Virus record (IMG/VR): IMGVR_UViG_3300037826_000149
Span: 1 to 39,878 of that record
DNA from: a virus
DNA length: 39,878 bases
Direction: 5' to 3' (one strand)
Below are positions 1 through 8,586 of the stretch, one piece after another. Positions within the stretch are counted from its first letter, which is position 1. Each line of letters opens with the position of its first letter. The position numbers and the translations under genes are program-made. The notes under the pieces are model-generated. The model saw only the letters and a program-made list of their open reading frames with translations. It was not told the DNA's origin and made no database searches.

Positions 1-1
1 T

Positions 2-520
2 TATCGATATTTCCCAAATTGCACTGCAATTTATTGGGTAGACGAAAGTTGGGCATCGGAAAACTATGATAACCTAGAAAGGCATAATTGTCAACTAATG
101 TTCACATCCAAATTTGCACAGCATATGGGGTTTGATCCAAAGAAAGAACGCAAGGGATTGTTAGGTAGCATGGTTTTGAAGAGAACAGGTGACAATGGTT
201 ATGATCCACGAGTTGATTGTGTCATGGGAAACAATAGCGGTACTCAAGTTATAAATCTGATCGTCAACATGAAGCCTAACACCATAGTTCTGTTGGGATA
301 TGATATGAAACATATTGACAGGAAATCTCATTGGCACGATGGTAAAAGATTACCTATAACACCAACAGTTTACACGGATTTATTCATACCATCAACAATC
401 GCTCTAGCCAAGGAAATAAACAAAAGAAAATTACGTGTAGATATTGTAAATGCAAACCCAAATAGTGCATTAAGATGTTTTAGATATGATGATTACAAAA
501 GTTTTTTAAAAGCTAAATAA
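2..520 (+). CDS. MAF/DUF115-like protein (5' end outside window)
   Basis: The frame is open from the first bases of the window, so the true start lies upstream; the internal ATG at 98 is unlikely to be the start because sensible protein sequence (YWVDESWASENYDN) precedes it. The core motif NNSGTQVINLIVNMKPNTIV followed by LLGYDM and HWHDG is the pattern G-N-S-G-x-x-x-I/A-N...I-x-L-L-G-x-D of the MAF/DUF115 (sialyltransferase-like) family. Bacterial members of that family include motility accessory factors that glycosylate flagellin. The downstream gene shares the core, so the two are tandem paralogues. The exact reaction is unknown; a role in sugar transfer is inferred from family and neighbours. 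Confidence 0.6.
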   Translation, partial: YRYFPNCTAIYWVDESWASENYDNLERHNCQLMFTSKFAQHMGFDPKKERKGLLGSMVLKRTGDNGYDPRVDCVMGNNSGTQVINLIVNMKPNTIVLLGYDMKHIDRKSHWHDGKRLPITPTVYTDLFIPSTIALAKEINKRKLRVDIVNANPNSALRCFRYDDYKSFLKAK

Positions 521-540
521 AATAAAAGTGAGACAGTTAA

Positions 541-1227
541 ATGGACGGTATTCAATGGGGGAGAGTTTCTCCTGATCTAAAAGCTAAAAAAATCATAGTG
601 GTATGTAGCGGCCGAAGCTTAGCGGGTTTCGATTTTGAGCAAATTCGAAACCCCGACTATTATATTATTACTGTAAATAATTCAGTTAAAGCGGTTCCTT
701 TCGCAAACGCATGGTTTACTCTCGATCCTTGGGGTCTTCATGGCCCTCAATTGCCTCCCCGTGATTTTAAAGGCAAAATGTTTGCTGCGGTTCCACAAGA
801 CTATGGAAGAAGAGATGCAAGAAGTCCGCAGCATCGTAAAAATCCAAGGCCCGGTATTATATTTCTTCATAGATTAATTTCACACAACAATATAAATGTT
901 TCAAGTGAAACAGCGGGGGTTTTAGGGCTTTCAGAAGACCCGCGATGTGTGGCAACTGGAAACTCTGGGTACGGTGCTTTCAACGTTGCATATCTTTTAA
1001 AACCTAGAAAAATATTATTACTTGGACTGGATGGTGATGTTGGTTATTTTTATAGTAATAGAGAAAAAAATCGTCCTTTAAAAGAGCTTCCAAAGCTTTT
1101 TAATTCTACTAAAATTCAAATACAAAAAGCAAATATTCAAGTTATAAATGGCAGTAAAAATAGCACAGTAATTACTTTCCCAAGATATTCCATTGATGAA
1201 GCATTGGAGTTATTTGATGCAGATTGA
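541..1227 (+). CDS. MAF/DUF115-like Rossmann-type protein, probable glycan transferase
   Basis: A 228-residue protein. An N-terminal strand-loop motif KKIIVVCSGRSLAGFDF lies at about residues 16-32, and GNSGYGAFNVAYLLKPRKIL followed by LLGLDGD at about 138-163. This is the arrangement of the MAF/DUF115 family, and the second motif matches the preceding truncated gene, so the pair arose by duplication. Related proteins occur beside glycosyltransferases in bacterial and phage surface-glycan loci. It overlaps the next gene by 11 bp, which suggests translational coupling. The donor and acceptor cannot be read from sequence; family membership is fairly secure, function is not. Confidence 0.6.
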   Translation: MDGIQWGRVSPDLKAKKIIVVCSGRSLAGFDFEQIRNPDYYIITVNNSVKAVPFANAWFTLDPWGLHGPQLPPRDFKGKMFAAVPQDYGRRDARSPQHRKNPRPGIIFLHRLISHNNINVSSETAGVLGLSEDPRCVATGNSGYGAFNVAYLLKPRKILLLGLDGDVGYFYSNREKNRPLKELPKLFNSTKIQIQKANIQVINGSKNSTVITFPRYSIDEALELFDAD

Positions 1228-2500
1228 GATAATGCTTAAACATCTAAAAGATTCGGTGAAAGTTGATGGTGATTTCATTGAATTCGGAATTTATAAAGGA
1301 AGATCATTTTCATTTTTAATTAAGGAAGCATCCAGATTAGGCAGAAAAGCTTATGGTATTGATAGTTTTGAAGGGTTGGCACAGCCATCTAAACTTGATT
1401 GGAGTGAAAATAATACATTATCATATCCAAAAGGTAAATTCGCTGTTTCTAAACAAGTAGTAGAAAGTCAATTAAAGAGAGAACATTCTGAATCTGATTT
1501 TGAAATCATAGCAGGTTTTGTTCCAGAAGTATTATCCAAAATTCCTGAAAATCGATATGCATTTGCTATAGTTGATCTGGTTCACTACCATCCAACCAAA
1601 CAGGCACTTGAATACATTTGGGAAAAAATGTCATATGGTGGAACTTTATATTTTGACAACTATGCTCCAAACAGTACACGTTTGTGTAGTCGTGCAATTA
1701 ATGAATTCATAAGAGCACACAAAGATGAACTCATTGTTTCTCGTCAGATGATGATCAATGGTGTCAAACAAAAAGAACTAGCAATAAAATGTCTAAGAAA
1801 AGAATTAAAGCCTAGAAATTGGAAAAAGTCTGATCTTTTGAAACGTCCGGTAACTATTGCTTTGGTTCTAAAAAATGGTGGGGGTGTTTACAACTACAAA
1901 TATGTGAACAATATTGCGGAAGCCATAAAAGAAAATATCACCATTGATCATAGATTAGTTTGCTTGACTGACAATTCAGTTAATTTTTCTAAAACTGCAA
2001 TTGACAAAGTTATTCCATTCAAACATAACTATCCCAAATGGTGGGGGAAAGTTGAACTTTTTCAACCAGATTTATTTGAAGGACAGCAAGTTTTCTACTT
2101 TGATCTTGATACATTTGTGATCAAAAATATTGATGATATTCTTATGTATGATGGTGAGTTTTGTGCTTTGAGAGATTTTTATCATCTTCACTCAATGGGC
2201 AGTGGATTAATGTCTTGGCATGGTAATAGAATAACAAGAATATATCAAGAATTCATCCAAAAGCCAAAAAGAGTAATGGATGCAAATGCTGCCGAAGGTG
2301 ATCAAAAATGGATTGCTGCATTAGCTCCGTCAATAGACTACTTTCAGGATTTATTTCCTAATGAAATTGTGTCTTATAAAGCGCATTGTTTAATACATAA
2401 TAATATAACTATTCCTAATAAAGCAAAGATTATTTGCTTTCATGGAAAGCCTCGTCCACATGAATTAGATAACACACTTAAAAGGTATTGGAAGCAATAA
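1217..2500 (+). CDS. Methyltransferase-glycosyltransferase fusion
   Basis: The frame is open from a TTG at 1193, but GGAG at 1206-1209 sits 7 nt before the ATG at 1217, which is therefore the preferred start (428 residues). Residues 15-200 look like a TylF/macrocin-type SAM-dependent O-methyltransferase: IEFGIYKGRS (about 21-30, SAM loop), YGIDSFEGL and IVDLVHYHPTKQALEYIW (metal/acceptor side). Residues 212-428 form a GT-A glycosyltransferase-like domain with VFYFDLDTFV, the DxD motif at about 296-298. The enzyme could therefore add and methylate sugars on one acceptor. Domain families are well supported; the acceptor is unknown. The next gene starts directly after its stop codon. Confidence 0.7.
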   Translation: MQIEIMLKHLKDSVKVDGDFIEFGIYKGRSFSFLIKEASRLGRKAYGIDSFEGLAQPSKLDWSENNTLSYPKGKFAVSKQVVESQLKREHSESDFEIIAGFVPEVLSKIPENRYAFAIVDLVHYHPTKQALEYIWEKMSYGGTLYFDNYAPNSTRLCSRAINEFIRAHKDELIVSRQMMINGVKQKELAIKCLRKELKPRNWKKSDLLKRPVTIALVLKNGGGVYNYKYVNNIAEAIKENITIDHRLVCLTDNSVNFSKTAIDKVIPFKHNYPKWWGKVELFQPDLFEGQQVFYFDLDTFVIKNIDDILMYDGEFCALRDFYHLHSMGSGLMSWHGNRITRIYQEFIQKPKRVMDANAAEGDQKWIAALAPSIDYFQDLFPNEIVSYKAHCLIHNNITIPNKAKIICFHGKPRPHELDNTLKRYWKQ

Positions 2501-2785
2501 ATGGCCGAAAAAGTTGATACAGAATCTCTAATAATTGAACTAGATAACAAATTTAAAGAAGCATGTGAAAATCATAATAATGCTTTGAAAGAACGAAAAA
2601 GTAATAGAGCTAAAAAAGAACTACTAAGGGGTAATTCTAGAGGCACACGAATTTATGATTACGAAGTAAAGTTTTCTTGGATTCTGCATGATATACGAAT
2701 GGGGCCTATTGCTTTTATTGAAGAAAATAAAGAAAAAGCAGAACGTCTAATAATTGAAATTAACAAAATTATTGAAAAAGCATGA
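2501..2785 (+). CDS. Small helical protein of unknown function
   Basis: A 94-residue charged protein beginning directly after the preceding stop (TAA-ATG), so probably translated by re-initiation. Composition is rich in Lys, Glu and Asn and it should be largely alpha-helical (IIELDNKFKEACENHNNALK at the start, ERLIIEINKIIEKA at the end). There is no membrane segment, signal peptide or recognised motif. It closes the glycan-gene group and is followed by a late promoter for the first T/P-rich structural gene. I do not recognise the family. Confidence 0.55.
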   Translation: MAEKVDTESLIIELDNKFKEACENHNNALKERKSNRAKKELLRGNSRGTRIYDYEVKFSWILHDIRMGPIAFIEENKEKAERLIIEINKIIEKA

Positions 2786-2797
2786 ACTACCTATCTG

Positions 2798-2805
2798 CAT
2801 AAATA
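2798..2805 (+). promoter_or_regulatory. T4-type late promoter CATAAATA
   Basis: CATAAATA, one base from the T4 late consensus TATAAATA. With T4 geometry (start six bases after the last A) transcription would begin near 2811, leaving a 19-nt leader before the ATG at 2830. Confidence 0.6.
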
Positions 2806-2829
2806 TTAGCTATACGAAAGAGTTAAAGT

Positions 2830-4743
2830 ATGGCTACTATTTCATATCAATGTGACACCTGTAAGCGCGAAATAACCGTACCCGAAAACAAGAGAGGTAT
2901 TACGGTCTTTTCAAAGTGCATCATCACTCGTGGGTGCAGGGGCCATCTTTATAAAATCGAACGAAACAAGAACATTCTTCGAAGTGCAGAAATCATACCT
3001 GAACCGGTAGCGGGTCTTCAAAACTATACTCCAAGAAGAGTATTATTTGAGCAGCGACAAAATATCAGTGCAAATCCTTGGAAAGTCAATCATAATCTAG
3101 GAGTATCACCAGCAGTTAATGTTTACTTTTTTAATGATGTTACAGGAGAGCCAGTAGAAGTAAGTCCTGATGATTATGTTGTAACTGTAATTGATAGAAA
3201 CAATCTAGAAGTTTCTTTTACTATTCCTCAAAGGGGTATTATACAATTAGTAGCACGTTCTAGCGTACCACGGGATGTATTAACAATAAGTGAAGATACA
3301 CGATTTCAAGTATCAAACGATGGTTTAATGACATTCGCAGTACCTAGTATATCAGTGAACGCTAATTTTAACCCATTGGCTACACCATCACCTACTCCTT
3401 CTGTTTCATTTTCACCAACTGTTACGCCAACTGTTTCAGTCACTACATCTGTATCAGCAACGCCAACACCAACACCTTCTCTTACACCTAATGTGTCGTT
3501 TACTGGATCACCTACGCCTACTCAAACGCCTGCTTCTACTATTACACCAACGGTTACGCCAACATTTACACCAACACCAACGATAACAGAAACAAGCGCA
3601 GAGCAAAAATGGATTTTTAGTGATAGTTTGTTTTTAACTGTTGAAGTGTTATTACCTAGTAATCCCGTCGAGACAATTACCGGTAGATATTTGATAGATG
3701 GCCCCGAAGATATTTCACCATGGTTTGGTTGGGATCAGGTACTCATTAGAAAAAGAAGAAACTATTCAGTTAAAAGTTTTAGAATACTAGACGTTATTAG
3801 AGATGCATTTCCAGATATTAAGACATTGAACGATATTCCTAATGGAACAAGCTTTAGAATTACTGAAATAAATTTGGGGTTCGGATTAAATGCTCCTGAA
3901 TCTAGGCAATTATTTCTATTATTAGGAAGACCTCCCTATGGTATTTCTGATAAAATTAGAGATAAGATAGTAGATACCGGTGAATTGGCACTTCTTGAGA
4001 ATGGACGCTTCTTTATTTTTGATGGTGAAGTTTTCTTGGATGAAAATCTCATTGAGGATGTATTTCCTTTAACTGAAGAAACTGGAAGCACAAATCTGTT
4101 AGCATCACCAACTCCTACACCAACGGTCACGCCGACGGAGACTGTTACGCCTACTCCAACGGCAACTACAGCACCAACATCAACACCAGATGTTACGCCT
4201 ACTATTTCGCTGACACCATCTATTACGCCATCAACATCTGGTACACCGGGAGCATCAGGAACTCCAACACCAACACCAACTATAACACCAACAAGAACTG
4301 CCACGCTAACCGTTACACCTACAAGAACAATTACACCCACACCTTCTCAAGTAGGGGTGCAGCTTACAGATATAAGTCTTAGTGTAAGTGGTGGTGGGAC
4401 TGCTGGTTTTAGCGTAAGAAGTAATGGTATTTTAGACCTAACTACGGGTTCGGGATTTAGTCCTAGAAGTGGTCAATGGTGGGGCGCATCACCTTCACCG
4501 ACTACTGGTATAGGGAATTCTTATTATGTGAGACTTGAACAAACCAGTACTGGTGGTTTCCCAACTGGACCAGCTTTAGATCAGTGGCATCTATTATCTA
4601 CTGATAGGACTTGGATAGAAGGCCCTATAGACCCCGGTAATGCTGCTTACTTTGCAGGAACATTATATATTTCTACTACAAGCTCTTTTGCTGGACAGGT
4701 TGCAACTGCAAATGTTACAATTTTAATTGATAACACACCATAA
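2830..4743 (+). CDS. T/P-linker virion surface protein with N-terminal zinc ribbon
   Basis: A 637-residue multidomain protein. Residues 1-45 carry C8-x2-C11 and C30-x5-C36, a probable zinc ribbon. Residues 78-145 form a beta module (NPWKVNHNLG...LEVSFTIPQRGIIQLVARS) that recurs in three other large proteins of this window. A Thr/Pro/Ser linker (about 183-255), a globular domain (about 256-422), a second Thr/Pro linker (about 425-512) and a glycine-rich beta domain (about 515-637, with GNSYYVRLEQTSTGG) follow. A CATAAATA late promoter lies 25 bp upstream. The layout fits a tail fibre or head decoration protein; which structure it belongs to is not determinable. The mucin-like linkers are candidate O-glycosylation sites (inference). 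Confidence 0.65.
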   Translation: MATISYQCDTCKREITVPENKRGITVFSKCIITRGCRGHLYKIERNKNILRSAEIIPEPVAGLQNYTPRRVLFEQRQNISANPWKVNHNLGVSPAVNVYFFNDVTGEPVEVSPDDYVVTVIDRNNLEVSFTIPQRGIIQLVARSSVPRDVLTISEDTRFQVSNDGLMTFAVPSISVNANFNPLATPSPTPSVSFSPTVTPTVSVTTSVSATPTPTPSLTPNVSFTGSPTPTQTPASTITPTVTPTFTPTPTITETSAEQKWIFSDSLFLTVEVLLPSNPVETITGRYLIDGPEDISPWFGWDQVLIRKRRNYSVKSFRILDVIRDAFPDIKTLNDIPNGTSFRITEINLGFGLNAPESRQLFLLLGRPPYGISDKIRDKIVDTGELALLENGRFFIFDGEVFLDENLIEDVFPLTEETGSTNLLASPTPTPTVTPTETVTPTPTATTAPTSTPDVTPTISLTPSITPSTSGTPGASGTPTPTPTITPTRTATLTVTPTRTITPTPSQVGVQLTDISLSVSGGGTAGFSVRSNGILDLTTGSGFSPRSGQWWGASPSPTTGIGNSYYVRLEQTSTGGFPTGPALDQWHLLSTDRTWIEGPIDPGNAAYFAGTLYISTTSSFAGQVATANVTILIDNTP

Positions 4744-4756
4744 AGCATGTCGCAAG

Positions 4757-4764
4757 CATAAATA
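4757..4764 (+). promoter_or_regulatory. T4-type late promoter CATAAATA
   Basis: CATAAATA between two structural genes. The predicted start near 4770 gives a 20-nt leader that includes GGGA at 4778-4781 before the ATG at 4790. Confidence 0.6.
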
Positions 4765-4789
4765 ATATCAGTAACTTGGGATTATAAAG

Positions 4790-5773
4790 ATGCTGATAAC
4801 TTTTAGACAAGGTATAGTAAGCGTGCAAGCTTCGCCTTCATTTCTATCCTTTACAGGAACCACCGTAAACTTAAATGCTAATGTTGATCCAACACAAGTA
4901 GCATTTGCTGATGGTAGTTCAGATTACCTTTATACTGAAAATGAAAGCGTTCCAAATGCTTGGCCCGGACCTTATGTTAGTGGTACAGATTATTGGCTGT
5001 ATTGGGATTTGAACACAGTCACGGGCGTAAGAACATTTGGTAGAACAACAATAGAACCAGAGTTTGGTAATACTTTACCAGCATCTCCACCCTCAGATAA
5101 GCACTTCTTTTTAGTTCCCGAAGCCAAGATGAAAGTATGGAATGGTAGTAAGTGGGTTGATCGTATCAGAGTATTTGCAGGAAAAGTTGAAAATGGTGGG
5201 GTCTTAATTCCAGAAACTACCGGAACACAAGTTGCCATAAATCAAAATAGAGAGGCCGGGGCCATTCTTTTTGATGACACAGGAAATGCTATCAAGAGAA
5301 ACAATGGGGAGTTTCTTACATCCGCTACGCCACTCAGCACACAAGAGAGCCCTTTGAATAGTTTTAAACTAGAAGCTACCTTGGTAAGAGCAAGATCAAA
5401 CGAACCAATTCCAAAATATCATTGTGTTGCATGGAAAGGGCCTAACATTCTTGGACTTGCAAGCTCTGCCATCCCTAAATTTAGATGTATTGGAATAGCT
5501 TTGGAAGATTTTTCAAAGGGAGACGTAAAAAGATACACAACGTCTGGGTTTGTAGTTAATGAAGCTTGGAACTTTACTGAACCGCCCGGTACATTACTTT
5601 TTGTAGGTAAGGATGGTGCCGTTACAACTACTGTTCCACAAAGAATTTCAATGCAACGGGTTGGAATTGTGGTTGATGCAAATACCGCATTGATTTCAAT
5701 TGACGATCTTTTCTTGATTGATGCAGAACCAACAGTAACTCCTACAGTAACACCCACACCATCGGGGGTCTAA
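4790..5773 (+). CDS. Virion structural protein with short T/P tail
   Basis: A 327-residue protein starting MLITFRQGIV, with YWLYWDLNTVTGVRTFGRTT and KMKVWNGSKWVDRIRVFAGK. It resembles structural proteins of marine T4-like phages as I remember them, although no functional domain name is secure. It should be mostly beta-stranded. The last residues ([15 protein letters not shown]) are a miniature of the Thr/Pro linker found in its neighbours. CATAAATA at 4757-4764 and GGGA at 4778-4781 provide a late promoter and ribosome site. The next gene begins immediately after its stop (TAA-ATG). Probably part of the same fibre or surface assembly. Confidence 0.65.
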   Translation: MLITFRQGIVSVQASPSFLSFTGTTVNLNANVDPTQVAFADGSSDYLYTENESVPNAWPGPYVSGTDYWLYWDLNTVTGVRTFGRTTIEPEFGNTLPASPPSDKHFFLVPEAKMKVWNGSKWVDRIRVFAGKVENGGVLIPETTGTQVAINQNREAGAILFDDTGNAIKRNNGEFLTSATPLSTQESPLNSFKLEATLVRARSNEPIPKYHCVAWKGPNILGLASSAIPKFRCIGIALEDFSKGDVKRYTTSGFVVNEAWNFTEPPGTLLFVGKDGAVTTTVPQRISMQRVGIVVDANTALISIDDLFLIDAEPTVTPTVTPTPSGV

Positions 5774-7474
5774 ATGGCTTTTGATCTTAGAAGAGTATTC
5801 AGAAGTAAAACAAGTGGAGAATTCTTTCTTTTAGGACAAGAGGGTATACTAGTTTGCCCGTATACATTTGATCAAACAGTTGATTCAGATGAATGGGTCA
5901 TTGTTCACAATAATAATACAACAAATATAATTGCTCAGGTTTATATTAATGATGAACTGGTTAAACCCAATGAAATAGTGATTGCAAGTCCCAACGCAAT
6001 TGTAATAAGATTTTCAACTCCTGTTTCTGGTTATGTAAACTTGATTGCCTACAGAATTGGCGCTAGTGAGTGTGGTATTATCGGTAATGTTACACCAACA
6101 CCAACGGTTTCTATTACACCTTCAAGTACCCCGGTGGCTTCTGTAACACCAACGAATTCTGTAACACCCACACCCACACCGACTTTTGTACCATCACCTA
6201 CCGCAAGTCCAACAGCAACACCGTCTCTAACTGTTACACCAACGTTAACACCAACGCAAGGTGCTACTGTAACTCCTGCGGTTACACCAACTTTGTCAGG
6301 AACTCCTGTTGTTACACCTACAAACACAGTTACACCAACGGTTACACCAACGGTTACAACTACAACTACACCACAGGTAACACCACCTGCATCTATTACA
6401 CCAACGCCGACCATTTCAGTTACACCAACGGTTACAACTACAACTACACCACAGGCAACACCACCTGCATCTATTACACCAACGCCGACCATTTCAGTTA
6501 CACCAACACCTTCGGCTATAGTAGCATCAGAAGCATTTACAAGTGGTGGTGATGGTGCGCCGGGTTCAGGTTCGTCAAGAAGAGTTGATAAATTTTCATT
6601 TGCGGCCGCATTGCCAATTTCAGCTTCGACGGTTTCTACATTTCCATTAGCGTCTGGTGATGAAATTTCACAACATGCCGGACAAAGTGCGTTGGTTCCG
6701 GGCACCGGATACGTTTCTGGTAATAATGGTTTTGGTGCTCGTATTTCAAGTTTTCCATTTTCTTCACCTTTTGTAACCATAAACGATATAGGATTTCTTT
6801 CGTTACCTACAGGGGGAAGAGAAAGACTTGCGGGGCAAAGTTCTAATAGCGATGGGTATAATTCGGGGGGTAGTAGAGGCCCATCAGTTCCAGCACCAAC
6901 AATATTAACTTCTGTAGTGGATAGGTTTCCGTTTTCATCACCGTTTGGAAATGCAACGGCAGTAGGAAACTTAAATCAAGCTAGAGCTTATCTTACGGGA
7001 CAACAGTCGAGTACAGATGGGTATACTTCAGGGGGTTTTATTCCCTCACCATTGAATATTATTGAGAGTTTTCCTTTTGCATCACCATTTGTAACAGCCA
7101 CTGATATTGGGGATTTAACAACGGGTGTTATTGATGCTACGGGCAATAGCTCTTCCACTGATGGATTTAGTGTCGGTGGATTAAATCCATCCACACCATC
7201 ACCAATTACTTTTGATACCGTTGAACGTTTTCCATTTAGCAGCCCCTTTACGACTTCTACTACAATTGGATCATTAAGCGTAGAAATAAGAGAAGCTGCC
7301 GGACAAAGTAGTACAACAGATGGTTATGCTTCTGGAGGAAGAGATAATTCTCCTTCCGCTGCTACACAAAGAAATCGTATAGATTCATATCCATTTAGTA
7401 ATCCCTTTGCACCCTCTACAGATGTAGGTGATATAACTATTGCTAGAACACGATCTGCTGGTCATCAAGGTTAA
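5774..7474 (+). CDS. Adhesin-like virion protein: T/P linker plus six-unit Kelch-like propeller
   Basis: A 566-residue protein. Residues 1-100 contain the shared beta module (DEWVIVHNNNTT...IVIRFSTPVSGYVNLIAY). Residues 105-249 are an almost uninterrupted Thr/Pro/Val/Ser linker that includes a 78-bp tandem duplication. From about residue 250 to the end there are six repeats of about 50 residues on the pattern DGYxSGG...[10 protein letters not shown]...T-D-V-G-D-L...R...G-Q-S-S-T. This matches the Kelch logic of a GG pair, an aromatic strand and a variable loop, and predicts a six-bladed propeller. The last repeat stops at AGHQG, where the others continue with SSTDGY, so the N-terminal strand probably closes the ring. 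It starts directly after the preceding stop. Likely a receptor- or glycan-binding surface protein; that role is inferred. Confidence 0.7.
   Translation: MAFDLRRVFRSKTSGEFFLLGQEGILVCPYTFDQTVDSDEWVIVHNNNTTNIIAQVYINDELVKPNEIVIASPNAIVIRFSTPVSGYVNLIAYRIGASECGIIGNVTPTPTVSITPSSTPVASVTPTNSVTPTPTPTFVPSPTASPTATPSLTVTPTLTPTQGATVTPAVTPTLSGTPVVTPTNTVTPTVTPTVTTTTTPQVTPPASITPTPTISVTPTVTTTTTPQATPPASITPTPTISVTPTPSAIVASEAFTSGGDGAPGSGSSRRVDKFSFAAALPISASTVSTFPLASGDEISQHAGQSALVPGTGYVSGNNGFGARISSFPFSSPFVTINDIGFLSLPTGGRERLAGQSSNSDGYNSGGSRGPSVPAPTILTSVVDRFPFSSPFGNATAVGNLNQARAYLTGQQSSTDGYTSGGFIPSPLNIIESFPFASPFVTATDIGDLTTGVIDATGNSSSTDGFSVGGLNPSTPSPITFDTVERFPFSSPFTTSTTIGSLSVEIREAAGQSSTTDGYASGGRDNSPSAATQRNRIDSYPFSNPFAPSTDVGDITIARTRSAGHQG
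6353..6508 (+). repeat. 78-bp tandem duplication in T/P linker
   Basis: Two adjacent 78-bp copies (6353-6430, 6431-6508) differ at two bases. Each encodes 26 residues beginning VTTTTTPQ and ending TISVTPT. The near identity shows a recent duplication of linker length. Confidence 0.9.
6529..7471 (+). repeat. Kelch-like repeats, six units
   Basis: Six protein repeats of about 50 residues with cores [40 protein letters not shown] and IDSYPFSN. The repeats are diverged at DNA level. Confidence 0.75.
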
Positions 7475-7477
7475 TTT

Positions 7478-7485
7478 AATAAATA
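7478..7485 (+). promoter_or_regulatory. Probable late promoter AATAAATA
   Basis: AATAAATA; the first base departs from consensus but spacing is right. Predicted start near 7491, a 14-nt leader with AGAGAG, ATG at 7505. Confidence 0.45.
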
Positions 7486-7504
7486 ATAAAAAAGAGAGTA
7501 TTAA

Positions 7505-8326
7505 ATGAAATATTTCGGTGATCTTGAATTAGTAAATGGTTCTATTGTAAACTTGGTGGCTGAAAAAGTGCCATCAAACCCCACTTTCGATCCTGCGGAC
7601 GAAGGTAAGATCATCTATAACTTCTCTCAAAACTCTTATTTTTTCAATAACGGTTCCGCATGGCTACGTTTTGAAGTAGCAAACGCTCTTTCAGATAATT
7701 TAATTGACGCATTAGGAACAGAATGGATCAATCCCGATCGTTCATTTAATCCTAGTGCATTCAATGCTTTAGATAATATTTCTGGCCTTGGAACAGAAGA
7801 TGGTTTGTTCAACGTTATTGAACAATTAGATACTGCAATTACGAATGCACAAACCGTTACAAATATTGCGGGTGTAGATTTAGGATTTGATGAAAACGAT
7901 CTATCTGATCGATACGTCATCTATTATGATGGTGCTGTTTGGACAGTGGGCTCAATTGATGAACTTGATAGACAAACTATCCTTCTTGATGAACTTGAAG
8001 ACGTTCACATTACTGGAGTGTGTGATTGTGAAGTTCTTTCATTTGACTTAGTTAGTGAATTATGGATAAACAGAAAAGTTTATCATAAATTTGAAGATTT
8101 ATCTGGACTAAATAGCTCTTGGATTGTTAATCATAATTTTGATAACAAATATTGTACTGTAACTGTTGTGCGAGTAGACGGTATGACTGAAACTATAGTA
8201 AAAGATGATGAAATTGACGAAATTGTATTATTAGATAATAATAGAGTTAGTGTTAGCTTGAATGCTTCAACTGCGGTCCGAATCTTAGTACAAGCTGTTC
8301 CCGGTACAAACTTCGAAACACTTTAA
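7505..8326 (+). CDS. Virion structural protein with shared C-terminal beta module
   Basis: A 273-residue protein without a Thr/Pro linker. The N-terminal part (MKYFGDLELVNGSIVNLVAE) and middle (IDALGTEWINPDRSFNPSAF, EQLDTAITNAQTV) look like a fibre or baseplate-associated structural protein. Residues about 200-268 (NSSWIVNHNFDNKYCTVTVV...NRVSVSLNASTAVRILVQAV) are the beta module also seen in the genes at 2830, 5774 and 15531, here C-terminal instead of N-terminal. AATAAATA at 7478-7485 is positioned like the other late promoters and AGAGAG at 7493-7498 may be the ribosome site. Its stop overlaps the convergent stop of the next gene in a shared TTAA. Function is inferred from context only. Confidence 0.6.
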   Translation: MKYFGDLELVNGSIVNLVAEKVPSNPTFDPADEGKIIYNFSQNSYFFNNGSAWLRFEVANALSDNLIDALGTEWINPDRSFNPSAFNALDNISGLGTEDGLFNVIEQLDTAITNAQTVTNIAGVDLGFDENDLSDRYVIYYDGAVWTVGSIDELDRQTILLDELEDVHITGVCDCEVLSFDLVSELWINRKVYHKFEDLSGLNSSWIVNHNFDNKYCTVTVVRVDGMTETIVKDDEIDEIVLLDNNRVSVSLNASTAVRILVQAVPGTNFETL

Positions 8327-8586
8327 AAGTTATTAAATTTTCTTCCATCTTTGCACATTACTATATGCAGTTTTGTATCGAATCTATATTCAATACTTTC
8401 AATATTACTAAATTCATCACACAACTTTATTGGCTTTTCAAAATCATCAAATGTAATTTTTAAAGTTAAAATAAGGACCAAGGCTAAACCCGTTACAAGT
8501 CCAGCCAAGAATCCTCCAATCAAAGCTTCATGTGATCTTACTACTTTGTTAAACGGGCTTTGCCATATTGCAAAAAGTCGTTTCAT
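8323..8586 (-). CDS. Small single-pass membrane protein
   Basis: An 87-residue protein with a hydrophobic helix at about residues 22-45 (GGFLAGLVTGLALVLILTL), a short basic N-terminus and a polar C-terminal tail with two cysteines. Its ATG overlaps the thyA stop as ATGA, a translational coupling that argues it is a real gene. It is the last gene of the RlaP-thyA operon and meets the + strand structural gene tail to tail. I do not recognise the family; small phage membrane proteins of this kind can act in lysis, inhibition or host takeover, and nothing here separates these. Confidence 0.6.
   Translation of the reverse strand: MKRLFAIWQSPFNKVVRSHEALIGGFLAGLVTGLALVLILTLKITFDDFEKPIKLCDEFSNIESIEYRFDTKLHIVMCKDGRKFNNF

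Noticed and set aside
1193-1216. TTG start at 1193 for the methyltransferase fusion
   Set aside because: GGAG lies inside this stretch and is correctly spaced for ATG 1217.
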